Assembly (NCBI GenBank): GCA_050331095.1
Contig: JBHJHE010000012.1
Location: 170,421 to 234,420, forward strand
DNA length: 64,000 bases
Origin: MED-G105 sp050331095
GTDB lineage: Bacteria; Pseudomonadota; Alphaproteobacteria; Caulobacterales; Parvularculaceae
Reading direction: 5' to 3'
Shown: piece after piece, positions 45,691 to 54,635 of the stretch
How the letters are laid out: each line of letters begins with the position of its first letter
Numbering within the stretch: the first letter of the stretch is position 1
Made by a program: the position numbers and the translations under genes
Notes under the pieces: generated by a model
What the model was told of the DNA's origin: nothing
Database searches by the model: none
What the model saw: only the letters and a program-made list of their open reading frames with translations

Positions 45691-46602
45691 TCAGTCCATC
45701 GGCGTGTCGCCAACCTGAAAGTTGTAAATGTTCTCATCGAACTTGTTGTATTCATGGTACCGCAGGAGCTCGTAAAGATCGCGCCGGTGCTGCATGTCGC
45801 CGAGGATCGCGTTTTGGTCGCCGTCGCGCAGGATCGCGTCGAGGCCGCGGTCGGCGGCGCCCATGGCGAGACGAAGCGTCGTGACCGGATAGATGACGAC
45901 GTTGAAGCCGAGATCCTCTAGCTCGCTCTTGTTCAGGAGGCGGCTTTTCCCGAACTCGGTCATGTTGGCGAGGATCGGGACGTCGAGGGCGGCGCGCACG
46001 GCCTCGAACTCCTTCTCCGACTTCATTGCTTCGGGGAAGATCATGTCCGCGCCGGCGTCGACGTAAGCCTTCATGCGGTCGATGGCGCTGTCGAGGCCTT
46101 CGACGGCGCGCGCGTCGGACCGGGCGATGAGGACGAAGTTCGGATCGCGCTTCGCCTCGGCCGCGGCCTTGACGCGCTGGATCATTATCCCGGTGGGGAC
46201 GATCTCCTTGCCGTCGAGATGGCCGCAGCGCTTCGGCATCACCTGGTCTTCGATATGGCAGCCGGAGAGCCCCGCGTCCTCCATCTCGCGAATCGTGCGC
46301 GCGGCGGCCATGGGCTCGCCAAAGCCGGTGTCGATGTCGATGAAAGCCGGCAGATCCGTCACCCGCGCGATCTGCCGACCGCGGTCGACGAACTCCGTCA
46401 TGGTGGCGAGGCCGATGTCCGGCAGGCAGAGATCCGCGGCCATGACCGCGCCGGAGATGTAGACGCCGTCAAAGCCCTTCGTCTCGATCATCTGGGCGCA
46501 GAGCGGGTTGAAGGCGCCCGGAAAGCGCAGAAGCCGGCCGGACGCAAGTCCCTCGCGAAAGACGCGGCGTTTTTCAGCGGCGGATTTCTGTGTGAACAGC
46601 AT
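45691..46602 (-). CDS. prpB: Methylisocitrate lyase / isocitrate lyase family protein
   Basis: Cleaves 2-methylisocitrate to pyruvate and succinate, the last step of the methylcitrate cycle. The 303-residue PEP-mutase-fold product has the catalytic KRCGH loop (in QVMPKRCGHLDGKE), the metal-binding DIDTGFGE and GLSGCHIEDQ. The methylisocitrate role is inferred from prpC and prpD alongside. Confidence 0.92.
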   Translation of the reverse strand: MLFTQKSAAEKRRVFREGLASGRLLRFPGAFNPLCAQMIETKGFDGVYISGAVMAADLCLPDIGLATMTEFVDRGRQIARVTDLPAFIDIDTGFGEPMAAARTIREMEDAGLSGCHIEDQVMPKRCGHLDGKEIVPTGIMIQRVKAAAEAKRDPNFVLIARSDARAVEGLDSAIDRMKAYVDAGADMIFPEAMKSEKEFEAVRAALDVPILANMTEFGKSRLLNKSELEDLGFNVVIYPVTTLRLAMGAADRGLDAILRDGDQNAILGDMQHRRDLYELLRYHEYNKFDENIYNFQVGDTPMD

Positions 46603-46628
46603 CTTTCGGAGCCTTTTCGCGTTTGGCC

Positions 46629-47111
46629 TTACGCCGCCTCGCCGGCGCAGGCGCGGGTCTTGTGGAGCGTCGCCTCGCGCAGATGGTCCCAGCCGAACGC
46701 GTCTTCCGTGTCGCCGAGCCGCTGGCGCATGTCGAGGCGTGCGAGGGCTTCGTCAAGGCTCGGCTTGTGACCGGGCGCGACCCGCCACATTACGAAATGC
46801 ATCGCGCCCAGAATTTCGAACCATTCGCGCCGGCGCTCATAGAATTTCTTGTGAACCGTTCCCCACACGAAGCGTTCGAGGCTTTCGACGTCCTCCCAGA
46901 CCGTCAGGTTCGCGACGAATTGCGGGTCGTCGCCGATGGCGTTCTCCGTGTTGCCCGTCCCCGGCTCGCCGGAGCCCTCCATCATCCAGACGAAGCCCGG
47001 CATCGACTTGCCAATTCCATTGACGAGGTCGAGGGCGTCCATGAAGTCCTTGACGCGCGGATCGCCCGTTGGGGCCAAAAGCCGCCCGACATTGAGTTCG
47101 GCGAGATGCAT
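46629..47111 (-). CDS. DUF3291 domain protein
   Basis: A 160-residue cytoplasmic protein of the DUF3291 family (dimeric alpha/beta-barrel type): HLAELNVGRLLAP, MPGFVWMMEGSG, NLTVWEDVESLERFVWGTVH and MWRVAPGHKPSLDEAL. The function is unknown. ATG at 47111 has GAGG upstream; an ATG 15 bases earlier sits next to the preceding stop. It is tightly packed with the GNAT gene upstream. Confidence 0.87.
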   Translation of the reverse strand: MHLAELNVGRLLAPTGDPRVKDFMDALDLVNGIGKSMPGFVWMMEGSGEPGTGNTENAIGDDPQFVANLTVWEDVESLERFVWGTVHKKFYERRREWFEILGAMHFVMWRVAPGHKPSLDEALARLDMRQRLGDTEDAFGWDHLREATLHKTRACAGEAA

Positions 47112-47126
47112 CCCGGAGGGCCTCAT

Positions 47127-47675
47127 TTACGTCGTCGCCGCCATCATAACGCTGTCAGCGTAGGAATGCGCCCCCACGCGAAACAGGCTCTCGCCCACGC
47201 TCGCGAAACCGCTGCGCTCGTAAAAGCCGATGGCGTCGGCGTCGCCGCGGAAAACGCCGACGAAAAGCCGTTCGGCGCCCCGCTCCCGCGCCCAGTCGCG
47301 CACGACAGCCATTAACCGCGCGCCATGGCCGCGGCCCCTGGCGCTCGGGAGTAGGTAGATGCGCAGGAGTTGAGCGTCGTCCGCCGACGTCTCCACGGGC
47401 AGATCCGGCGGCTGGATCGCGACGGCGTAGCCGACGGGCGCGTCCGCGCGTTCGACGAGCCAGGCGGCGGCGCCGTCCGCGAGCAACGTTTCATACGACG
47501 CGACGTCGTGAACCGCGCGGCAATGGGCGACGACGTCGCGCCCGTCGAGCCGGCCGGCGAACGCGTCAAGGAACGTCGCCTGGCCGATCAGCGACAAGGC
47601 CGGCGCATCCGCCGCGCTGCACGCGCGCAGCGTCTCCTTCGCGGACGACGGCGGCGCGATCGGGCGCGGCTCCAT
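47127..47675 (-). CDS. GNAT-family N-acetyltransferase
   Basis: A 182-residue acetyltransferase with the acetyl-CoA-binding motif A LLPSARGRGHGARLM and the motif B region IGFYERSGFASVGE. The substrate is unknown. ATG at 47675 has GGAG six bases upstream. It lies between the VOC and DUF3291 genes, 15 bases from the latter. Confidence 0.88.
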   Translation of the reverse strand: MEPRPIAPPSSAKETLRACSAADAPALSLIGQATFLDAFAGRLDGRDVVAHCRAVHDVASYETLLADGAAAWLVERADAPVGYAVAIQPPDLPVETSADDAQLLRIYLLPSARGRGHGARLMAVVRDWARERGAERLFVGVFRGDADAIGFYERSGFASVGESLFRVGAHSYADSVMMAATT

Positions 47676-47709
47676 CGGCGTCTCCCGCGTCAACCCGCGC
47701 CGCCCCGCG

Positions 47710-48090
47710 TCAGCTCCCCATGCAGACGAAATTCAGTTTGTTGCCGTCGGCGTCGCGCACGTAGCCGCAGGTGACGGCGCCGCCGACGCGGGGCCCGGGC
47801 TCGCCCTCGCACGTCGCGCCGAGGGAGATCGCCTTGTCGTACATCGACTTGACCTGATCCGGACTCTTCACCGCGATCGCGACCATGTTGCCGTTGCCCG
47901 CCGCCGCATCGCCGCCGTCATAGGGCTTGGCGACGCCGAACATGGGCTGGCCTTGCGCGACGCCGAAGCCGACGAACCCGCCGTCAGGGCGCACGAACAT
48001 CTCCTTCGCGCCAAGCTCGCCCAGGAGTTCGCCGTAGAACTTCCGCGCCCGTTCCATGTCGTTCGTGCCGATGGTGGAGTATGCGATCAC
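47710..48090 (-). CDS. VOC (glyoxalase/bleomycin-resistance fold) protein
   Basis: A 126-residue vicinal-oxygen-chelate protein: VIAYSTIGTNDMERARKFYGELL at the N-terminus, MFGVAKPYDGG, and the C-terminal YVRDADGNKLNFVC typical of the fold. It could be a lyase or a binding protein; a methylmalonyl-CoA epimerase role is not supported by sequence. GTG at 48090 has AAGGAG seven bases upstream. Confidence 0.87.
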   Translation of the reverse strand: MIAYSTIGTNDMERARKFYGELLGELGAKEMFVRPDGGFVGFGVAQGQPMFGVAKPYDGGDAAAGNGNMVAIAVKSPDQVKSMYDKAISLGATCEGEPGPRVGGAVTCGYVRDADGNKLNFVCMGS

Positions 48091-48104
48091 GTTGTTTCTC
48101 CTTC

Positions 48105-48138
48105 TTCGCTGCGAGGCCGGCTTCGCTGCAAGGCCGGC
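48105..48138. repeat. 17-bp tandem repeat between prpD and VOC gene
   Basis: TTCGCTGCGAGGCCGGC (48105-48121) directly followed by TTCGCTGCAAGGCCGGC (48122-48138), one mismatch. It fills the gap between the prpD stop and the VOC ribosome site. Confidence 0.85.
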
Positions 48139-48140
48139 GC

Positions 48141-49673
48141 TCAAAAAATTCCCGGCGCCGCGTTCTCCGTCAGATAGCCGTCGGGCGCGACGGGATTGAG
48201 GTCGAGAAGCTGCTCCGCCGTCAGTTTCGGCAGGTCCTGCACGAGGGTCAGAAACCGTTCGCTCTCCGCCGGGGTCAGAATGTCGTCCGTCAGCGTCTTG
48301 AATTTGCCGACATACTCCGGACGCGTGAACGGCCGCGCGCCGGCCGGGTGGGCGTTGGCGACGCCGAGTTCGTCGACGATCTCGGAGCCGTCGGCCATCT
48401 TGATCACGACCCTCGCGCCGAAGGCTTTTTTGTCAGGGTCGGGATCGTGGTAGCGCGCCGTCCACGCGGGATCTTCGGTCGTCGAGATCTTGCGCCACAG
48501 GCGCACCGTGTCCTCCCGGCGCGCGCGCTCGGGCGCGTAGGACTTTACGTGGTGCCATTCGCCGTCCTGCAGAGCGACGGCGAAGATGTATATGATCGAA
48601 TGATCGAGGGTCTCGCGGCTGGCGTTCGGGTCCATCTTTTGCGGATCCCCCGCGCCTGTGCCGATGACGTAGTGCGTGTGGTGCGAAGTGTGCAGAACGA
48701 TCGACTCCACCTTGTCGAAATCGTCGATCTTCTTCCCCATGCGGAAGGCGAGGTCGATCAGCGCCTGGGACTGGTACTCCGCGGAATGCTCCTTCGTGTA
48801 CGTCTCAAGGATGGCGCGCTTCGCCTCGCCGGGCGCGGGCAACGGCACCTGATAGGTCGGCTCGTAGGGGCTCTCGCCCCTGTCGCGCGCCGTGCGCCCG
48901 TTGAGGATGAAGGAGATCACCGAATCCTCGCCTTCGTAGATCGGGCTCGGCGCGCCCTCCCCGCGCATGCAGCGGTCGACGGCCTCGATCGCGAGCTTGC
49001 CCGCATAGGCGGGCGCGAACGCCTTACATGAGGAGATCTCGCCCTTGCGCGACTGACGCGTCGTCACCGTCGTGTGGAGCCCCTGCTGCACGGCCTGATA
49101 AATCGTTTACGTGGGCAGACCAAGGAGCGCGCCGACGCCGGCCGAGGCCGACGGACCGATATGGGCGATGTGATCGATCTTGTGCTCGTGGAGGCAGATC
49201 CCCTTCACGAGATTGACCTGGATCTCGTAGCCCGCCGCGATCCCGCGCAGGAGGTCGGCGCCCGACTTCCCGCACTGTTGGGCGACGGCGAGGATCGGCG
49301 GAATGTTGTCGCCCGGGTGGGAGTAGTCGGCGGCCAGAAACGTATCGTGGAAGTCGAGCTCGCGAACCGCCGTGCCGTTCGCCCAGGCGGCCCATTCGGC
49401 GCACACCCGGTGCTCCGCCGGCATGCCGAAAAGCGTCGCGCCGCCAAGCCGCGGGTGGGCGTTCGCCATGGCGCGGGCGGATTTGATCGGCCCCCGGTTC
49501 AAAGACGCGATCGCGACGGCCGCATTGTCGATGATCCGGTTGACGATCATCTCGACGACGTCGTCCTCGACCGGAGCGTCGTCGGCGGCCACGGCGGCGA
49601 TCTTCCAGGCGAGCTGTTCGTCGCGCGCTAACGCGTCCTTCGAACGGTAGGCGCGCACTTCGTGCGTGATCAT
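48141..49673 (-). pseudogene. prpD: 2-methylcitrate dehydratase (MmgE/PrpD) interrupted by in-frame TAA
   Basis: Dehydrates 2-methylcitrate in the methylcitrate cycle. The frame from ATG 49673 (AGGGAA upstream) is open for 188 codons, stops at TAA 49107-49109, then continues in the same frame to 48141, a normal family length (about 510 codons). At the stop, homologues read LPTETIYQAV; here it is LPT-stop-TIYQAV, consistent with GAA to TAA. Codon 49026-49028 is TGT where KGEISSWKAF is expected, giving KGEISSCKAF. Conserved RELDFHDTFLAADYSHPGDN and VKGICLHEHKIDHIAH are intact. Two unusual changes so close favour decay or base errors. Confidence 0.9.
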
Positions 49674-49812
49674 GCGAATATTCCCTGCGGTTCAAGCGGT
49701 CTTGAATTAGGCGGTTTGTGGGCCTCGTGCGACAACGTGTCAAACGCCCATGGGCGGGTTTCGGGGCGGCGAAACGCCTCCGGAAAACCAACGCTTGACG
49801 CGCGCAAAAGGC

Positions 49813-49830
49813 GCGATCGACGGCGATCGC
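49813..49830 (-). terminator. 7-bp hairpin upstream of prpD
   Basis: GCGATCG and CGATCGC around a four-base loop, 26 bases after the stop of the next minus-strand gene. Likely a terminator for that gene, without U-tract; a regulatory site for prpD is the alternative. Confidence 0.4.
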
Positions 49831-49855
49831 CCGCCGAGACGCGGCCGCCCGCCGG

Positions 49856-50365
49856 TCAAGTCTTCTTCATTGTAACCAGCTGCACGGAACGCTGGCCGTC
49901 GCCTGCGTCGATGATCGTCACGCGGGTCAGGCGGTCGTCCTTGTCGAACCCGAGCGACGTCATTTGCGGCGTCGGCTGGTCGAACGCGGTCTCAGACCAA
50001 CCGTCCGCCGCCATTGCGGCGCGCGTCTCGGCGAGGATCGCGTCGACGGCGTCCGGCGTCGTCGCCTGGATCATGTAGCCGCCCTGGGGCGCGGGCGTCG
50101 TGTGCATCACGCTCCAGGCGTCGGAAACGGCGACGTCGCTCGGGAATTCGTCCGGCAGCGACAGGTTCTGGCCGATGCGCTGGCCGCTGCGCTTGACTTC
50201 CACGGAGCGGACCTCGCCGCGATCGTCGAGTTCGACGTCGGCGTCGAGCCCATGTTTCGCCGCTTCGCGCTCCAGTTCCCGCTCGCGGTCCTCGGTCGAC
50301 CCGCCGCCGCTGGCGACGAGCGCAAGCGCCGCAGTGAAAGCGAGCGCCCGCTTCAATTCGTTCAT
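49856..50365 (-). CDS. Secreted protein of unknown function, lipobox Cys replaced by Ser
   Basis: 169 residues, not recognised. The N-terminus MNELKRALAFTAALALVASGGG looks like a lipoprotein signal in which the invariant Cys is Ser19 (codon AGC at 50309-50311, one base from TGC): LVAS-GGG where LVAC-GGG is expected. The mature part starts with a charged stretch (STEDRERELEREAAKHGLDADVEL) and has a compact C-terminal domain (SDAWSVMHTTPAPQGGYMIQA ..., split at 20). As written it would be cleaved and released, or stay anchored by its signal. Confidence 0.72.
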   Translation of the reverse strand: MNELKRALAFTAALALVASGGGSTEDRERELEREAAKHGLDADVELDDRGEVRSVEVKRSGQRIGQNLSLPDEFPSDVAVSDAWSVMHTTPAPQGGYMIQATTPDAVDAILAETRAAMAADGWSETAFDQPTPQMTSLGFDKDDRLTRVTIIDAGDGQRSVQLVTMKKT

Positions 50366-50493
50366 GGTTGGGCTCCCCCGGGGTTTTGGACGTCTACGTC
50401 CGTTCGTTTTTCCGCGATCGATGGTAGTAGTCTCGTAGGTGGATTGGAAACGCCGATCGACAGCGCTGCACGCGGCGCAAAGGGGGGGACATG

Positions 50494-51138
50494 ATGAAAC
50501 GCACTGCGCTCGCCGGCGCGGCCGCCTTGGCCGTCGCGACGGGAGCCGCCGCTCAGGACGCGTCGCGCAAAGTCAAGACGGCGGCCTTTCTGGAGACGGT
50601 CGCGACGCGCGGCGTCGCGTGCGGCCACATGAAGGACTGGCAGGCGGCGACGCTGCGGGCGCTGAACATCCGCGACATGGCGAATTGGCCGCGCGAGCGG
50701 CGGGAAGCTTTCATCGCCGCGGCCGAGGACCAGATCGCCGAGACCGCATGCGACGACGAGGCGATGACCCTGTGGATCGACGCGTCGCGGCCTGGCTTCG
50801 AACGCGAAATGCTGCCGCCCTATCTCGTCGCCTATCGAACGCTCGCCGGTTACGATGACCCGCCGAACGTCTTTACACAAACGGCCGTGCGATTACGGTA
50901 CGGCTCTGCGGTGCGCCGGATCGACGCCAAGCTGGAGGCGATCAAGGCGTCAGGCGCAAGGCCCGAAGGCGGCGGATCATGGCCGGACTACGAGGCGCGC
51001 ACCGCATCCTTCGTGCGCGGCTTCGTCGCGACGCTCGCGGACGACGACGCCGATCCGGCGGACGTCGCCGAGGCTGCCGGCTGGATCGCGCAAACCGCCC
51101 ACGTCATTGAACTGTGGCTCGCGGACGAGCCGGAATGA
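50494..51138 (+). CDS. Secreted protein of unknown function
   Basis: 214 residues, not recognised. A signal peptide (MKRTALAGAAALAVATGAAAQ, cleavage near residue 20) precedes a soluble, mostly helical domain with two Cys in the N-terminal half (RGVACGHMKDW, ETACDDEAM) that may form a disulfide. A run of seven G lies just before tandem ATG codons; the second is used here. The next gene starts in the stop codon (ATGA), so the two are translationally coupled and probably work together. Confidence 0.72.
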   Translation: MKRTALAGAAALAVATGAAAQDASRKVKTAAFLETVATRGVACGHMKDWQAATLRALNIRDMANWPRERREAFIAAAEDQIAETACDDEAMTLWIDASRPGFEREMLPPYLVAYRTLAGYDDPPNVFTQTAVRLRYGSAVRRIDAKLEAIKASGARPEGGGSWPDYEARTASFVRGFVATLADDDADPADVAEAAGWIAQTAHVIELWLADEPE

Positions 51139-51959
51139 CCTCGCGCCTCGCCCAAGCGCTGATCACGGCGCTGATCGTGGCGCCGATCGTCGCGATGGCC
51201 GCGCCGTCGGCGGCGCGGGCGCAGACCCCGCCATGCCGCGAGACGCCGCAAACCCGGGCCGCGCGCATTCTCGGAACGGACGACGCGCGCGCGCTTAGCG
51301 ACAGCGTCCGCCCCTTCGTCGCCGGAGAACGGAGCTTTCGCCAGCGCCTCGACAATGGCTGGGTTTTCGCGCTCGTGCGGCGCGACAGGGGTTGGTCCGT
51401 GCGCGTCTACGAGAACGACCGTCCCGACGCGGCCGACTTGACGGACATGACCCCGCCCTTCCGCGGCGCGCCGAACCCGCGCGACGTCTTCGGCTGGCAT
51501 TTCCGCAACGAAGACAATACGGGGCCGAACGACGGCTCGGTGAACGCGCCGCAGGATCTGCGCGCGTTCGTGATCTCGCCGGCGCTCGCCGGCGCGGGCG
51601 GCTTTCGCCCGCCCCCGGAAGCAGTCCGCATAACGCCGAACACTGACGATGGCGTCGGCTGGCTGAAGGTCCTCGACTACGGCCTCGCCGACCTCGCCGC
51701 CGGCGAGCGCGCACGGATGAATTACCTGAAGTTCGACGCCTGCCTGTCATGGCGACGCGACCCGGCCGAACGCGACCGGCTTCTCGACGCGGCGAGCCTC
51801 GACTTCACGGCCGAGGACCGCGAGGTCTTCGGCGCCTGCGGTCTCGATCTCGACGCGTACGATCTTCACGCCGCCTTCGCGCCGCGCGTCCTCGGCGGCG
51901 ACATTGACGGCGACGGCGCGCTGCGCGCGAAGCGGATCTTTCGCTTCGTCGAGCCTTAG
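51135..51959 (+). CDS. Secreted protein of unknown function
   Basis: 274 residues, not recognised. A signal peptide (to about residue 29, ending SAARAQ) precedes an extracytoplasmic domain with SFRQRLDNGWVFALVRRD, DVFGWHFRNEDNTGPNDGS and FRPPPEAVRITPN. Cys pairs lie in the mature N-terminus (PPCRET), the middle (DACLSW) and GACGLD. The ATG overlaps the upstream stop. The stop overlaps that of crtB tail to tail by three bases. Confidence 0.72.
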   Translation: MTSRLAQALITALIVAPIVAMAAPSAARAQTPPCRETPQTRAARILGTDDARALSDSVRPFVAGERSFRQRLDNGWVFALVRRDRGWSVRVYENDRPDAADLTDMTPPFRGAPNPRDVFGWHFRNEDNTGPNDGSVNAPQDLRAFVISPALAGAGGFRPPPEAVRITPNTDDGVGWLKVLDYGLADLAAGERARMNYLKFDACLSWRRDPAERDRLLDAASLDFTAEDREVFGACGLDLDAYDLHAAFAPRVLGGDIDGDGALRAKRIFRFVEP

Positions 51960-52972
51960 CCGTCGGCCCCCGCCCGGGGGCGGCGCCACAGTCCGGGCCT
52001 CGGATCGGGCGCGACGCGCGCGAGGAAAATCGGCTGAGGCGCGGCGCGCGCGGCGCCGGACAGGGCGAGCCACGCCTTTCGGCTCTTCGTCGCGTAGGCG
52101 CGCGCGTCCCACGCCGACGCCCCGCGGTCGCGGACGATGCGGCCGATGTCGCGGTAAACGCTGCGCGCCGCGCCGACGGCCGCCGCTCCGCGCGCCGGCA
52201 GGCGGCGAAGGCCCGCGCCGCCGGATTCGTAATAGCAGTCGGCGACGTCGAGCAGGCGGCCCGCGACCCGGGCCAGCGCGCCCCGCGCCGCCGGGTCGAC
52301 GAGGCTTTCGGGGTCCGCCTCCTCAAGGCCTTCGTCGCGCAACAGCTCCGCTGGCGGATAGATCCGCCCAGCGCGGGCGTCGTCGACCATGTCGCGGCAA
52401 ACGTTCGTGAGCTGAAACGCGAGCCCCAGATCGCACGCCCGGTCGAGCGTCTCTTCGTCGTTGGGCGCGACGCCCATGACGATCGCCATCATCACGCCGA
52501 CGACGCCCGCGACGCCGTAGCAATAGGCGAGGAGATCGTCGATCGTCTCGTAGCGTCGGCGCGCCACGTCCATTTCAAACCCGTCAAGGAGATCGAACGG
52601 ATAGCGTTCGGGCAGCGCGACCTTGGCGGCGACCGCCGCGAAGCCGTCGAAGGCCGGGTCGCCGACGGGTTCGCCGGCGAGCGCGCGGGCCGTGTCGCGA
52701 CGCAATCGCTGGAGCCGGGCGGCCTGTTCGTCGGCGGATAAGTCGGCGTCGGGCGCGTCCTCGCCCATGGACTGACCGTCGATGACGTCATCGCAGCGCC
52801 GGCACCAGGCGTAGAGCATTTGAGCGTCGGCGCGCATTTCGCGGTGGAACAAGCGCGAGGCGAGCGCGAAGCTCTTCGAGCCCTGGGCGATCGCCGTCGC
52901 GCCATGGGCCGCCAGCGCGGCGCGCCCCGGCGCGCCGCCGGCGCCGTCGATCGTCGCTTGCGCGCCGGTCAC
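51956..52972 (-). CDS. crtB: Phytoene/squalene synthase family protein
   Basis: Head-to-head condensation of two geranylgeranyl diphosphates to phytoene, first committed carotenoid step. The 338-residue product has both Asp-rich motifs: CDDVID in WCRRCDDVIDGQ and RDMVDD in TNVCRDMVDDARAGRIY. AYCYGVAGVVGVMM is also typical. GTG 52972 overlaps the crtI stop (GTGA), so the crtI-crtB pair is translated together, which supports phytoene rather than squalene as product. Confidence 0.93.
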   Translation of the reverse strand: MTGAQATIDGAGGAPGRAALAAHGATAIAQGSKSFALASRLFHREMRADAQMLYAWCRRCDDVIDGQSMGEDAPDADLSADEQAARLQRLRRDTARALAGEPVGDPAFDGFAAVAAKVALPERYPFDLLDGFEMDVARRRYETIDDLLAYCYGVAGVVGVMMAIVMGVAPNDEETLDRACDLGLAFQLTNVCRDMVDDARAGRIYPPAELLRDEGLEEADPESLVDPAARGALARVAGRLLDVADCYYESGGAGLRRLPARGAAAVGAARSVYRDIGRIVRDRGASAWDARAYATKSRKAWLALSGAARAAPQPIFLARVAPDPRPGLWRRPRAGADG

Positions 52973-54471
52973 TCCGCGGCGCGCGCCACGACCTGCAGAT
53001 CGTCGATCATGAGCCCGGCGGTCGCCTTTGCGGAGCCGACGACGCCCGGCACGCCGGCGCCGGGATGGGTGCCTGCGCCGACGAAATAAAGGTTCGGGAT
53101 CTGATCGTCGCGGTTGTGAACCCGGAAATAGGCCGACTGGGAGAGGATCGGCTCGATCGAAAACGCCGAGCCGGCATGGGCGTTTAGCTCGGAGGCGAAA
53201 TCGTCGGGCGTGAAGATATGGGACGTGACGAGATTTTTCGTCAGCCCCGGGATATACCGCTCTTCGAGATAGGCGAAGATCTTGTCGCGGTAGGTCGGCC
53301 CCTCGCTCGCCCAGTCGATGTCGGCTTTTTCGAGGTTCGGCACCGGCGCCAACACATAGTAAGCGTCGCACCCTTCCGGCGCGAGGGACGGGTCCGTCGC
53401 CGTCGGGCGGTGCAGATAAAGCGAAAAGTCGTCCGGCAGTTTCGGCCCGGCGAAGATCTCCGAGATCAGTTCGCGATAGCGCGCGCCGAAAAGGATTGTG
53501 TGGTGCGCGATGTCGGGCTGCGTTCCCTTCAAGCCGAAGTAAGCGACGAAAAGCGAGTTTGAGAACCGCTTCGATTTGAGGCGCTTGCCCATCTGCGCGC
53601 CGCGCGGGGCGCCGCCGAGGAGCTTTTCATAAGTGTGGACGATGTCGGCGTTCGAGCCGACGGCGTCGAACCGGTCGCGCGACCCATCCTCGCAGACGAC
53701 CTCGGCGACGCGCCCGCCCTCCATCGTCATTTCCGCCACCGGCGCGGAAAGGCGTAAACTCCCGCCAAGGTCCTCGCACAGGCGCGCCATCCCGCGCACC
53801 AGGGCGTGGGTGCCGCCGCGCGGAAACCAGACCCCGCCGCGCCGTTCAAGGGCGTGGATCAGCGAATAGACAGCGGACGTCTTGAATGGATCGCCGCCGA
53901 CGAGGAGCGTGTGGAAACTGAAGGCCTGCCGCAACTGCGGGTCCTTCACGAAGTCGCCGAGGCGGTCATAGACGCTGCGGTAGCTTTGCAGGCCGATGAG
54001 CTCGGGCGCGGCGCGCACCATCGACCAGAAATTGAGGAACGGCACCGTGCCGAGCTTTTCATAGCCCTCGCGGAAGAGCGCCTCGGCGTATTTGTGGAAC
54101 CGCTTGTAGCCTTCCGCATCGCCGGGGTTTTTCGCCCTGATCTGCGCCAGGAGCTCTTCTTCGTCGCTGCAATAATCGAAGGTGAACCCGTCCTCCCAAC
54201 AGAGGCGATAAAACGGGTCGACGCGCAGGAGCTCGACATAGTCGCCCATGGAGCGGCCGGCGATTTTCCAGAGCTCTTCAAGCGACGCCGGGTCGGTGAT
54301 GACCGTCGGTCCCGCATCGAAGGTGAAGCCGTCGCGCTCGTAGACGTAGGCGCGGCCGCCGGGCTTGTCGCGCTTCTCGAATAGCGTCGTGCGCAAGCCC
54401 GCCGCCTGCAGCCGGATGGCGAGGGCAAGCCCGCCAAATCCCGATCCGATGACCGCCGCCGTTCTTGACAT
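52969..54471 (-). CDS. crtI: Phytoene desaturase
   Basis: FAD-dependent desaturase converting phytoene to neurosporene or lycopene. The 500-residue product has the dinucleotide-binding motif VIGSGFGGLALAIRL at the N-terminus, KPGGRAY, DAGPTVITDP, the GGVWFPRGGTHALV region, and the C-terminal bacterial-type phytoene dehydrogenase signature NLYFVGAGTHPGAGVPGVV. It heads the crtI-crtB operon. No crtE or cyclase gene is in the window. Confidence 0.96.
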   Translation of the reverse strand: MSRTAAVIGSGFGGLALAIRLQAAGLRTTLFEKRDKPGGRAYVYERDGFTFDAGPTVITDPASLEELWKIAGRSMGDYVELLRVDPFYRLCWEDGFTFDYCSDEEELLAQIRAKNPGDAEGYKRFHKYAEALFREGYEKLGTVPFLNFWSMVRAAPELIGLQSYRSVYDRLGDFVKDPQLRQAFSFHTLLVGGDPFKTSAVYSLIHALERRGGVWFPRGGTHALVRGMARLCEDLGGSLRLSAPVAEMTMEGGRVAEVVCEDGSRDRFDAVGSNADIVHTYEKLLGGAPRGAQMGKRLKSKRFSNSLFVAYFGLKGTQPDIAHHTILFGARYRELISEIFAGPKLPDDFSLYLHRPTATDPSLAPEGCDAYYVLAPVPNLEKADIDWASEGPTYRDKIFAYLEERYIPGLTKNLVTSHIFTPDDFASELNAHAGSAFSIEPILSQSAYFRVHNRDDQIPNLYFVGAGTHPGAGVPGVVGSAKATAGLMIDDLQVVARAAE

Positions 54472-54635
54472 GTGCGCCTACTCGCTCCTCACCCCGCCGT
54501 CTTTGGCGGGTTTACGCCATTCCGCCCGCGATTGCAGGAATTTGCGCCGCGCCCATATCGCCGCAGCCCTTCCGCCGGGAAGTCCTGCGTTTACGCATTC
54601 TTCGCGCCGCGTGATCAGTATCTTCGGCGGCGTTC
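54472..54635. promoter_or_regulatory. Divergent promoter region of crtI and hydroxylase gene
   Basis: 164 bases between two divergent starts. It must hold both promoters; I see no clear -35/-10 pair. Confidence 0.4.
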
